From NCBI GenBank assembly GCA_021824365.1, contig JAKAKY010000003.1, positions 1 through 34,090 on the forward strand: a stretch of 34,090 bases of DNA, read 5' to 3'. Below the pieces are notes generated by a model, which saw nothing but the letters and a program-made list of their open reading frames with translations, ran no database searches and was not told where the DNA came from. The DNA comes from Bacteroidota bacterium (GTDB lineage Bacteria; Bacteroidota; Bacteroidia; Chitinophagales; Chitinophagaceae). A program made the translations under genes and the position numbers. Positions within the stretch are counted from its first letter, which is position 1, and the number at the start of each line of letters is the position of its first letter. Positions 28,701-34,090 of the stretch are shown in pieces.

Positions 28701-29394
28701 AATCGTCGCGTTCGGTATAATGGCTATCATTGGTAGCTATTACCGGTACATTATATTTTTTTGAAAATTGAAGCAGTGTTTGGTTAATAATTTCCTGTTC
28801 TTTGATATTGTGGCGTTGTAATTCAATATAATAATCTTCGCCAAAAATATCTAACCACCATTTAAATTCCTGTTCCGCTATGGCAATATCACCTTTTAAA
28901 ACGGTTTGCGGCACATAGGCACCAATGCAGCAGGTGGTTGCAATTAATCCTTCATGGTATTGTAAAATCAATTCTTTATCTATTCGGGGGTATTTGCTAT
29001 ACATGCCTTCGATAAAACCCAGCGAGGTTAGTTTAATGAGGTTTTGATAGCCTTGCTTATTTTTTGCAAGTAGTACCTGGTGAAAGCGCTGGTCTTTTTG
29101 TTCTTTTGTAAAATTTTTAATATGACGGTTTTCCACCACGTAAAATTCACAACCAACTATGGGTTTAATTACCGGTTCAACTATGTCTTTACCATTGGCA
29201 TCTTTACCAACTACTTTTGTGTTTTTCCATGCCTGATTCACAAAATCAAATGCCCCAAACATATTACCGTGGTCGGTTAATGCCACGGCAGGCATATTAT
29301 TAGCTGCTGCTTTTTTATAAAGTGAAGTAATAGAAGCAGCACCATCTAACAAGGAATATTGAGAGTGGACATGAAGATGAGAAAATTGAGGCAT
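25717..29394 (-). CDS. dnaE: DNA polymerase III alpha subunit
   Basis: Catalytic subunit of the replicative polymerase. The 1225-residue chain starts with a PHP domain: HVHS with His8 and His10, Asp17, DHGN (41-44), Glu83 in GCEFY and NDSH (222-225). These metal-binding positions look intact, unlike in E. coli. The polymerase active site is PDIDTDF at 435-441 with Asp436 and Asp438; GPGRGSAAGS precedes it. The tail holds the helix-hairpin-helix (GLGGIKGVGEAAIENI) and an OB-fold (VRLAGLIVDVQHRVTKTGK). It is a single dnaE1-type gene with its own TACATTTG box, and trxA follows. Confidence 0.97.
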   Translation of the reverse strand: MPQFSHLHVHSQYSLLDGAASITSLYKKAAANNMPAVALTDHGNMFGAFDFVNQAWKNTKVVGKDANGKDIVEPVIKPIVGCEFYVVENRHIKNFTKEQKDQRFHQVLLAKNKQGYQNLIKLTSLGFIEGMYSKYPRIDKELILQYHEGLIATTCCIGAYVPQTVLKGDIAIAEQEFKWWLDIFGEDYYIELQRHNIKEQEIINQTLLQFSKKYNVPVIATNDSHYTERDDYNAHDILLCVNTGEKQATPGFDDFVNDEVQVRNRRFKFPNDQFYFKTPEEMTTLFADIPEAIDNTNAIVDKIEVLNLKKDILLPAFPIPASFKIHTDNNLNQWEYLKHLTYEGAKQRYGEIDATTQERIDFELFTIKTMGFAGYFLIVSDFIKAGRTMNVFVGPGRGSAAGSVVAYCIGITNIDPIKYNLLFERFLNPDRKSMPDIDTDFDDDGRQKVIDYVVEKYGKNQVAQIITYGTMAAKSSIKDVARVMDLSLAEANMLAKLVPDKPGTELKRVLHAPITAKEGEKSLEEKEGYTQEDIENIKKLREIYAGDDIRAQVLKEADKLEGSIRNTGVHAAGIIIAPKDLTELIPVATAKDSSLWLTQIEGSSIEEAGVIKMDFLGLKTLSILKTALELIKQNHQVEIDLDNIPLDDEKTFQLYQRGETNGTFQFESVGMQKYLRELKPDQFDDLIAMNALYRPGPIAYIPSYIARKQGREQVMYDIPEAAQYLNDTYGITVYQEQVMLLSQSLAGFSKGDADVLRKAMGKKQKSVLDKMKTRFIEGGKVKGHAPEALEKIWTDWEAFAQYAFNKSHSTCYAFVAYQTAYLKAHYPGEYMSAVLNHAGSIDKITFFMEECKRMGIKVLGPDINESLKGFAVNKKGKIRFGLGGIKGVGEAAIENIIEERNKNGQFKDIFDFIRRINQRSVNKKSLESLAYSGAFDCFPQMSRAQFFVKGDGDKLTSLEKIINYGAASAQMKNGQANTLFGEMSVAMQIPAPKLAECEEWSLTEKLNYEKEVTGMFMSGHPLDHHRFELQHYQIIEIAEFNEVKMDTNLIKQAANLTVRLAGLIVDVQHRVTKTGKNFGSFVLEDFSGKTEFTLWSEDYVKFQNYLEKARKVFLTGNFRQRYKSEENFEFKINQLFLLETLKERTTRMIEMNLEPADLTKEMIDFLTKNIKAFPGRTLLKFNIIDNTENLKISLYNNEVSILLNDDLIQFLQNHPEIQINVHLQN

Positions 29395-29427
29395 GATTAT
29401 TGAAAATTTTTATTGCAATTCAAAAAT

Positions 29428-29435
29428 CAAATGTA
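29428..29435 (-). promoter_or_regulatory. -7 box of dnaE
   Basis: TACATTTG on the minus strand, 33 bp before the dnaE ATG. No clear -33 element. It lies in the 162-bp divergent gap to the NlpC/P60 gene, which otherwise holds no recognisable feature. Confidence 0.45.
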
Positions 29436-29556
29436 CTGCATTCAACAGGTAGTTAGGGTTGAAAAATTTATCCACAACGAACGTGTTATAAAGTTACCTA
29501 AACAAAAGTTGTGCAGGTTTTGGTGGCATAAAAAAGGGTTGCTTATTTTGCAGGCT

Positions 29557-30258
29557 ATGTACAGGCGTTATTTATCTTTTTGTTTAATAGTGGGAACAGT
29601 ACTGGTAGCTACCGGTTGTAAAACGCTGCGAAAAATTACTGCGCATGATAATTCATTAACAACAGCTTCAAAATCAGTAAAATCAGGCAATCCTGAATTT
29701 ATTGATGGAATAGAAATTGCACCAGGAAGTGTTGTTAATTCACGCCATAAAACTTCCACTACAAAAATTAATACGCTAAGCAGCAATCATGAAAATAACA
29801 GCAGGAATTGGGTGAGCATAGAAAAAGTCAACTGGTTGCAAATGAAATATGCCATTATTATGGATGCAACAGTTGAAAAATTAACCGACATTCCTTTATT
29901 GCAAAAAATTGATGAATGGTGGGGTACGAATTATTGTTTGGGCGGCAGTACCAAAGCTTGTATTGATTGTTCTGCTTTTACTTATATTATTATGCGGGAT
30001 GTGTATGAGGTGAATTTACCACGTACAGCCCAGGAGCAATACAATATTTGTACTAAAATACCTGATGATTCTTTGCAGGAGGGCGATTTGGTTTTCTTTC
30101 ATACCGGTGGAAGAAGAAGCCGGGCTATTTCGCATGTGGGCGTTTATGTTGCCAATAATAAATTTGCCAATGCTTCATCCAGCGGTGGGGTTACCATCAG
30201 CGATTTGAATGATCCTTATTGGAAGAGAGCCTACCGGGGTGCAGGCAGGGTTCGTTAA
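29557..30258 (+). CDS. NlpC/P60 family lipoprotein, peptidoglycan peptidase-like
   Basis: Probable outer-membrane lipoprotein that cuts peptidoglycan stem peptides. The 233-residue protein starts MYRRYLSFCLIVGTVLVATG with lipobox Cys21 right after. A 100-residue linker leads to the NlpC/P60 domain: Cys138 in ACIDCSAF, LPRTAQEQYN, LQEGDLVFFH and His193 in SHVGVYV. The third catalytic position, usually His in an F-H-A-S stretch, reads FANAS here, with Asn205. The frame is open upstream to a TTG at 29413 (and an ATG at 29431), but those would put 40-48 residues before the signal peptide, so ATG 29557 is chosen. The LTA-synthase-like gene follows after 107 bp. Confidence 0.9.
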   Translation: MYRRYLSFCLIVGTVLVATGCKTLRKITAHDNSLTTASKSVKSGNPEFIDGIEIAPGSVVNSRHKTSTTKINTLSSNHENNSRNWVSIEKVNWLQMKYAIIMDATVEKLTDIPLLQKIDEWWGTNYCLGGSTKACIDCSAFTYIIMRDVYEVNLPRTAQEQYNICTKIPDDSLQEGDLVFFHTGGRRSRAISHVGVYVANNKFANASSSGGVTISDLNDPYWKRAYRGAGRVR

Positions 30259-30285
30259 TTTCTTTATTTGTGGGGGTAGTCAATC

Positions 30286-30302
30286 ATAAGCTCCCAGCTT
30301 AT
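30286..30302. other. Perfect short hairpin between the NlpC/P60 and LTA-synthase-like genes
   Basis: ATAAGCT, CCC, AGCTTAT: two 7-bp arms with a 3-base loop, 28 bp after the NlpC/P60 stop. No T-run follows, so it is a weak terminator at best; it could also be an mRNA stability or processing element. Confidence 0.3.
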
Positions 30303-30365
30303 AGTGAGATATATTACTTTTACAGCTTGTTTCTCTTTTTATAACTGTACTGTACGCCTCTTACT

Positions 30366-32375
30366 ATGCAAAAAAATATACTGTCGCGTTTGCAGCGCTG
30401 GGTACTCATTTTGTCTGCAACTTTTTTCCTGCTCATGGCAGTTGCTCGCATTTTCACTTTTACATTATTCAACACCGGAGCATTTACATGGAAATCTTTT
30501 GGCGAGGTAATGTGGATGGGTTTTCGATTTGATGCCAGAGATGTAGGCATTATGGCCATCTTAATGTTAATTTTAGGTGCTATTAAACCGCTGCATCCTT
30601 TCCAAAAAAAATTAGGAAAATCTGTGGCTGATACCTTATGGTTTATTGCCATTGTTTTGTTTACGTTATTCTATGCATTTGATTTTGGCCATTTTGCCTA
30701 TTTAGATGTGCGCTTAAATGCTCAGACACTCGATTTTTTACACAATACCCGCATTTCTTTAGGTATGATGTGGGAAACCTATCATGTAATTTGGATTTTG
30801 GTGGGTATGATTATTTGTATATGGCTTAGTTTTTTTTGGGTGAAATACACGCAAAGGATGATTGCTCGCTCAGCCGATAGGCAGGAACCTTATAGAAAAA
30901 GAAGGGGCTTGTTTTCCATCATTTATTTTCTACTTTTTGGTTTTGGTATTTTTGGAAAATTTGATCAGTTTCCGCTGCGTTGGAGTGACGCTTTTTCATT
31001 GAACAGCGATTTTAATGCACAGGCAGCTTTAAATCCATTTCAGAGTTTTTTTAGCACACTGGCTTTTCGTCAATCAACTTATAATGAAGAAAAGACCAGG
31101 GAATATTATCCTTTAATTGCCCAATATTTGGGTATTGAACATCCCGATTCGGGGCAGTTAAATTATAATAGGCATGTAGCACCCGATACCAGCTTACCTG
31201 CTACCACGCATCCTAATATTATTTTGGTGATTTCAGAAAGTTTTAGTGCCTATAAAAGTTCACTATTTGGCAATCCATTAAACAGTACACCATTTATTGA
31301 TCAAATGGCTGTTAAAAGCATTTTTTTCGATCATATGTATACACCCGGCTTTGGAACGGCGCGTGGAGTATGGACCACTATTACAGGTTTAACAGATGTG
31401 GAACAAAATAAAACGGCCAGTCGTAATCCGCAAATTGTAGATCAACAAACCATCATTAATTCCTTCAAAAACTATGGCCATTATTATTTTATTGGCGGCA
31501 GTACCAGTTGGGCAAATGTAAAAGGATTATTAGAAAACAACATTGATAGTTTACATATTTATGAAGAGAAAGATTATAGCGTACCAAGATTAGATGTTTG
31601 GGGCATTAGCGATCATAATTTGTTTACGGAAGCCAATAAGGTTTTGGCAAAACAAAACAGACCATTTTTTGCTGTAATACAAACAGCAGATAATCATAGG
31701 CCCTATTCCATTGCTGCAGAAGACTTAAAAACTTTTAAAAAGGTAACGGTACCCAATGATACATTGTTAAAATATGGATTTACATCGAACGACGAACTCA
31801 ATGCATTTCGGTATTTTGATTACAACGTACAGCATTTTATTGAAACCATACAAAAGGAACCTTATTTTAATAATACCATTATTGCATTTATTGGTGATCA
31901 TGGTTTGGTGGGTAATGCAGAAGCATTATTTTGCAAAGCTTATACTGCTGAAGGGCTTACCAAAAATCATGTACCCTTTATTATTTATGCACCTCAATTA
32001 GTGAAGCCGGCAAAACATACCATGCTGGCATCACAGGTGGATGTATTGCCCGTTTTGGCCGGAATTGCTAATATTCCTTACACCAATACCGGAATGGGGA
32101 GAGACCTATTGCATGTAAAAGATACCACCCAAAATATGGCTTTTATATTTGAAGGTGAACAACAACAATTGGGATTATTAAAACACCACTATTTTGTAAC
32201 ACAGCTCATTGGAAAACCGGGAAAAATGAAAATATTTTCACTGGAAAATAATGCACCGATTCCTAAAAATGCACTTACTGATTCCATACAAAATGATATG
32301 CAAATCTGGATGCAGGCCTTCTATGAAACCACACGGTACATTACACATCATAATAAGAAAAATGGGAATAACTAA
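30366..32375 (+). CDS. LTA synthase/sulfatase-family membrane protein
   Basis: A 669-residue membrane enzyme of the alkaline-phosphatase superfamily. About five hydrophobic helices lie in residues 12-200, followed by an extracytoplasmic domain. NIILVISESFSAY gives Glu291 as a metal ligand, GFGTARG places Thr331 at the phosphothreonine nucleophile position, GGSTSW and the FIGDHG stretch supply further metal ligands. The layout is that of LtaS/OpgB-type phosphoglycerol or phosphoethanolamine transferases; Gram-negative Bacteroidetes lack classical LTA, so the acceptor is probably a glycan or lipid and is unknown. ATG 30366 directly precedes helix 1. It may be cotranscribed with the NlpC/P60 gene. 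The IS begins 90 bp after its stop. Confidence 0.88.
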   Translation: MQKNILSRLQRWVLILSATFFLLMAVARIFTFTLFNTGAFTWKSFGEVMWMGFRFDARDVGIMAILMLILGAIKPLHPFQKKLGKSVADTLWFIAIVLFTLFYAFDFGHFAYLDVRLNAQTLDFLHNTRISLGMMWETYHVIWILVGMIICIWLSFFWVKYTQRMIARSADRQEPYRKRRGLFSIIYFLLFGFGIFGKFDQFPLRWSDAFSLNSDFNAQAALNPFQSFFSTLAFRQSTYNEEKTREYYPLIAQYLGIEHPDSGQLNYNRHVAPDTSLPATTHPNIILVISESFSAYKSSLFGNPLNSTPFIDQMAVKSIFFDHMYTPGFGTARGVWTTITGLTDVEQNKTASRNPQIVDQQTIINSFKNYGHYYFIGGSTSWANVKGLLENNIDSLHIYEEKDYSVPRLDVWGISDHNLFTEANKVLAKQNRPFFAVIQTADNHRPYSIAAEDLKTFKKVTVPNDTLLKYGFTSNDELNAFRYFDYNVQHFIETIQKEPYFNNTIIAFIGDHGLVGNAEALFCKAYTAEGLTKNHVPFIIYAPQLVKPAKHTMLASQVDVLPVLAGIANIPYTNTGMGRDLLHVKDTTQNMAFIFEGEQQQLGLLKHHYFVTQLIGKPGKMKIFSLENNAPIPKNALTDSIQNDMQIWMQAFYETTRYITHHNKKNGNN

Positions 32376-32465
32376 TTGGGGTTATTTTTTTAATTTATTT
32401 TTTTCCTGACTTCATCAATAGGACACCCTTAATCATAAAAACAGAGCTAATAGATTTTTTTGTTC

Positions 32466-32486
32466 CTCAGTTTCCCGGCTTGTCCA
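32466..32486 (+). repeat. IS left inverted repeat
   Basis: Core CAGTTTCCCGGCTTGTCCA at 32468-32486; pairs with the right end at 34065-34083 with three mismatches in 19. Confidence 0.8.
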
Positions 32487-32487
32487 A

Positions 32488-32499
32488 ATTAGGTCAGCA
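32488..32499 (+). repeat. Subterminal direct repeat, left copy
   Basis: ATTAGGTCAGCA, identical to 33988-33999, exactly 1500 bp away. This copy covers the last codons (Leu-Thr) and stop of the transposase. Confidence 0.8.
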
Positions 32500-33979
32500 G
32501 GTTTAATTTTTGTAAAATTTCGATAGTTGCCTTGTTCAGCTTTGCCCTAATCCTAATTTCTTTACCTGTAATTTTATTTTTTAATCTTGCGTCCGTTATC
32601 TTTTTGCATTCGTGAATAAGTTTTCTGATTGAGGTTTTCGTTTGAAGTTCAATCTGCTTTGATATAACTAGTGCCATAAAGCAAATCAACACATGTAGTT
32701 TTATTGGTTCTTCTTTATAGTGGAATATCGGTCGTGTTTGTAAATCGCTTTTCGATATTCTGAAGGCTTGTTCTATTTTGTAGAGTTCGTGATATCGCCC
32801 TATGATTGTTTGATTGTCTACTCTGCTTTCTTCCAGATTGGTATAATAACCTTTAATACCAAGTAGCGTTTGGGTTCTGTCTATTAGCTTTTGATTGAGT
32901 TCAATATTTTGCCCACTTGATTTTGTAAACTTTAGTTTTTTGTTTTTAGAGGGATTTTCGATAATATGTTTTGCTTTTTCAATTTGCTTTTCCATTTCAT
33001 ACTTATCCTTGCGGTATCGAATCGAAGAGTAGCTGCAAATCAGGTATCCATTATCTGTTTTTATTCTAATATTTTTACCATCTTCACGAGAGATGCTTTT
33101 GTCAATTTGTTTCATCAGTTCATTTGACAAATTACCCAATCTCGCACCTACAATGTAATTGATTTCATTTTCCTTTAAAGCCTGAATATTTTCAGTGCTA
33201 ATCATTGCTGCATCGGCAACTACCGTAAATGCTTTTACGTTGTTTTTTCTGATAAAATTTTTCACCACCGGAATAATAGTATGACCCTCGAAAGTGTTGC
33301 CTGCAAACACTTCATAAGCAATCGGAAAGCCTTCTTTTGTAACCATCAGTGCAACTAAAATCTGTGGTTGCCGGGATTTGTTGTCTTTGGAAAATCCATT
33401 TTTACGCAATTCATCTTCGCCAAAGGTTTCAAAGTACAATGTCGTTACATCATAAAACAATAAATCAAAATTGAAAGCATAATGTTTTCGGGCAAAACCA
33501 AGAGCAATGTTTTCTGCTTTTGTTTTTAATGTAAGCCATTGTGGTGCTGACTCATAATAACTTTGCCTACGATGTTTTATGCCAAAGTATTCGTCTAACA
33601 TTTCGATAGAACGTAGCTTGGATGCCGGTTCTATCATTCGCAGAATAACCAGATCCAAAAGCAGATTATTCTTTACTTTATCAAACTCTATTGTAATAAT
33701 GAGTTTTGAAATCAACTCATACAAAAAGGTATAATGAACACCTATAAATTCGGTTTGATTCAGGTATAATATGTTAGTGGATTGGTTAGCTTCAAACAAA
33801 GTCAATTGTTGTGACATTTTTTCAATAAAATCTTTGGCAAGAAACAGCAAATCGGATTGCTCCTGCTCGTTATGTGCAGTTCCAATATGCCTTACAATTA
33901 CTCTCTTCCTGTTTACTATCTTATAAACTTGAATCGAAACTGAGGTTGGAGCGTACTTTATTTGCCTGATTTTGTACAT
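32489..33979 (-). CDS. Transposase, IS4/IS1634 family
   Basis: A 496-residue DDE transposase that appears full length and intact. The catalytic acids are Asp177 in LLFYDVTTLYFE, Asp256 in FTVVADAAM and Glu403 in YHELYKIEQAFRISKSDL, which is the Y-(2)-R/K-(3)-E-(6)-K signature of the IS4 group. The KPTLYFET-like DVTTLYFET stretch and the N-terminal region (KNRKRVIVRHIGTA-like turn) are as in IS1634/IS1549 members. The ATG at 33979 is 9 bp from the right subterminal repeat; TAATTTGC (33997-34004, minus strand) is a possible -7 box overlapping that repeat. The element may therefore still be active. Confidence 0.92.
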   Translation of the reverse strand: MYKIRQIKYAPTSVSIQVYKIVNRKRVIVRHIGTAHNEQEQSDLLFLAKDFIEKMSQQLTLFEANQSTNILYLNQTEFIGVHYTFLYELISKLIITIEFDKVKNNLLLDLVILRMIEPASKLRSIEMLDEYFGIKHRRQSYYESAPQWLTLKTKAENIALGFARKHYAFNFDLLFYDVTTLYFETFGEDELRKNGFSKDNKSRQPQILVALMVTKEGFPIAYEVFAGNTFEGHTIIPVVKNFIRKNNVKAFTVVADAAMISTENIQALKENEINYIVGARLGNLSNELMKQIDKSISREDGKNIRIKTDNGYLICSYSSIRYRKDKYEMEKQIEKAKHIIENPSKNKKLKFTKSSGQNIELNQKLIDRTQTLLGIKGYYTNLEESRVDNQTIIGRYHELYKIEQAFRISKSDLQTRPIFHYKEEPIKLHVLICFMALVISKQIELQTKTSIRKLIHECKKITDARLKNKITGKEIRIRAKLNKATIEILQKLNLLT

Positions 33980-33987
33980 TTTGACCC

Positions 33988-33999
33988 ATTAGGTCAGCA
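33988..33999 (+). repeat. Subterminal direct repeat, right copy
   Basis: ATTAGGTCAGCA just upstream of the transposase start; same orientation as the copy at 32488-32499. Confidence 0.8.
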
Positions 34000-34064
34000 A
34001 ATTATCAAAAAAATTAAAATAAATATCACATTATCAATAACTTATAAATTATCGAAAATATGGG

Positions 34065-34085
34065 TGGACAAGTCGGGAGATTGGG
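34065..34085 (-). repeat. IS right inverted repeat
   Basis: TGGACAAGTCGGGA at 34065-34078 is the reverse complement of the left core with one mismatch. Confidence 0.8.
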
Positions 34086-34090
34086 CCTAT

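Larger units (their letters stand above)
32466..34085 (-). mobile_element. Complete insertion sequence, IS4/IS1634 type
   Basis: About 1.62 kb with one transposase ORF and imperfect terminal inverted repeats. The best part of the repeat is TCCCGGCTTGTCCA (32473-32486) against the reverse complement of 34065-34078 (TCCCGACTTGTCCA), 13 of 14 identical; extending outward gives 17 of 21. The exact outer ends are uncertain and no target-site duplication can be shown because only 5 bases remain after the right end. Family placement rests on the transposase. The insertion lies downstream of the LTA-synthase-like gene and does not break a visible gene. Confidence 0.85.

Noticed and set aside
29413-29556. 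TTG or ATG start of the NlpC/P60 protein upstream of 29557
   Set aside because: It would bury the lipoprotein signal peptide 40-48 residues into the chain.
32461-34090. Target-site duplication of the IS
   Set aside because: The outer ends are uncertain and only about five bases remain on the right; no matching flanks were found.

Overview
The window is chromosomal DNA from a member of the Bacteroidetes, most likely the Chitinophagaceae or a close relative. This rests on several signs: a secreted protein with a type IX secretion (type B) C-terminal domain, a DUF4954-type protein beside glmS, a glutaminyl-tRNA synthetase, a YpdA-type bacillithiol reductase, futalosine-pathway menaquinone synthesis (MqnE), AT-rich sequence, few Shine-Dalgarno sites, and TAnnTTTG (-7) promoter boxes in front of many genes. 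The genus is inference.

Layout. 1-546: 5' part of ung on the minus strand, then tRNA-Arg(TCT) with a good promoter and terminator. 546-842: a stub of a tyrosine recombinase and an 11-bp copy of the tRNA 3' end, a probable integration scar. 842-5489: MFS exporter (-), histidine ammonia-lyase (+), and a PKD/T9SS secreted protein (-) whose tail overlaps hutH. 5700-8748: glnS and tilS (+), translation genes. 8736-14771: a minus-strand run read glmS, DUF4954 protein, small two-TM protein, rlmH, rhomboid protease, with gaps of 20-61 bp. 14855-18328: GNAT acetyltransferase, prfC and ypdA (+). 18451-21006: aspartate-type aminotransferase and a class A beta-lactamase-like lipoprotein (-). 21062-25154: sdaA (+), mqnE (-), nucleoside-transporter-like MFS protein (+). 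25219-29394: trxA and dnaE (-), separated from the transporter by a bidirectional terminator. 29557-32375: NlpC/P60 lipoprotein and a membrane sulfatase/LTA-synthase-like enzyme (+). 32466-34085: a complete IS of the IS4/IS1634 type with both inverted repeats.

Most of the window is core housekeeping (translation: glnS, tilS, prfC, rlmH, tRNA; envelope precursors: glmS; replication and repair: dnaE, ung; redox: trxA, ypdA; amino-acid catabolism: hutH, sdaA). I do not see a defence island, CRISPR array, biosynthetic cluster or an obvious new multi-gene system. The points most worth checking are the tRNA-Arg integration scar, the glmS-linked DUF4954 protein and the small membrane protein next to it, the IS with a 12-bp direct repeat flanking its ORF, the very short leaders implied at the sdaA divergent promoter, and the changed active-site residues in YpdA and the NlpC/P60 protein.
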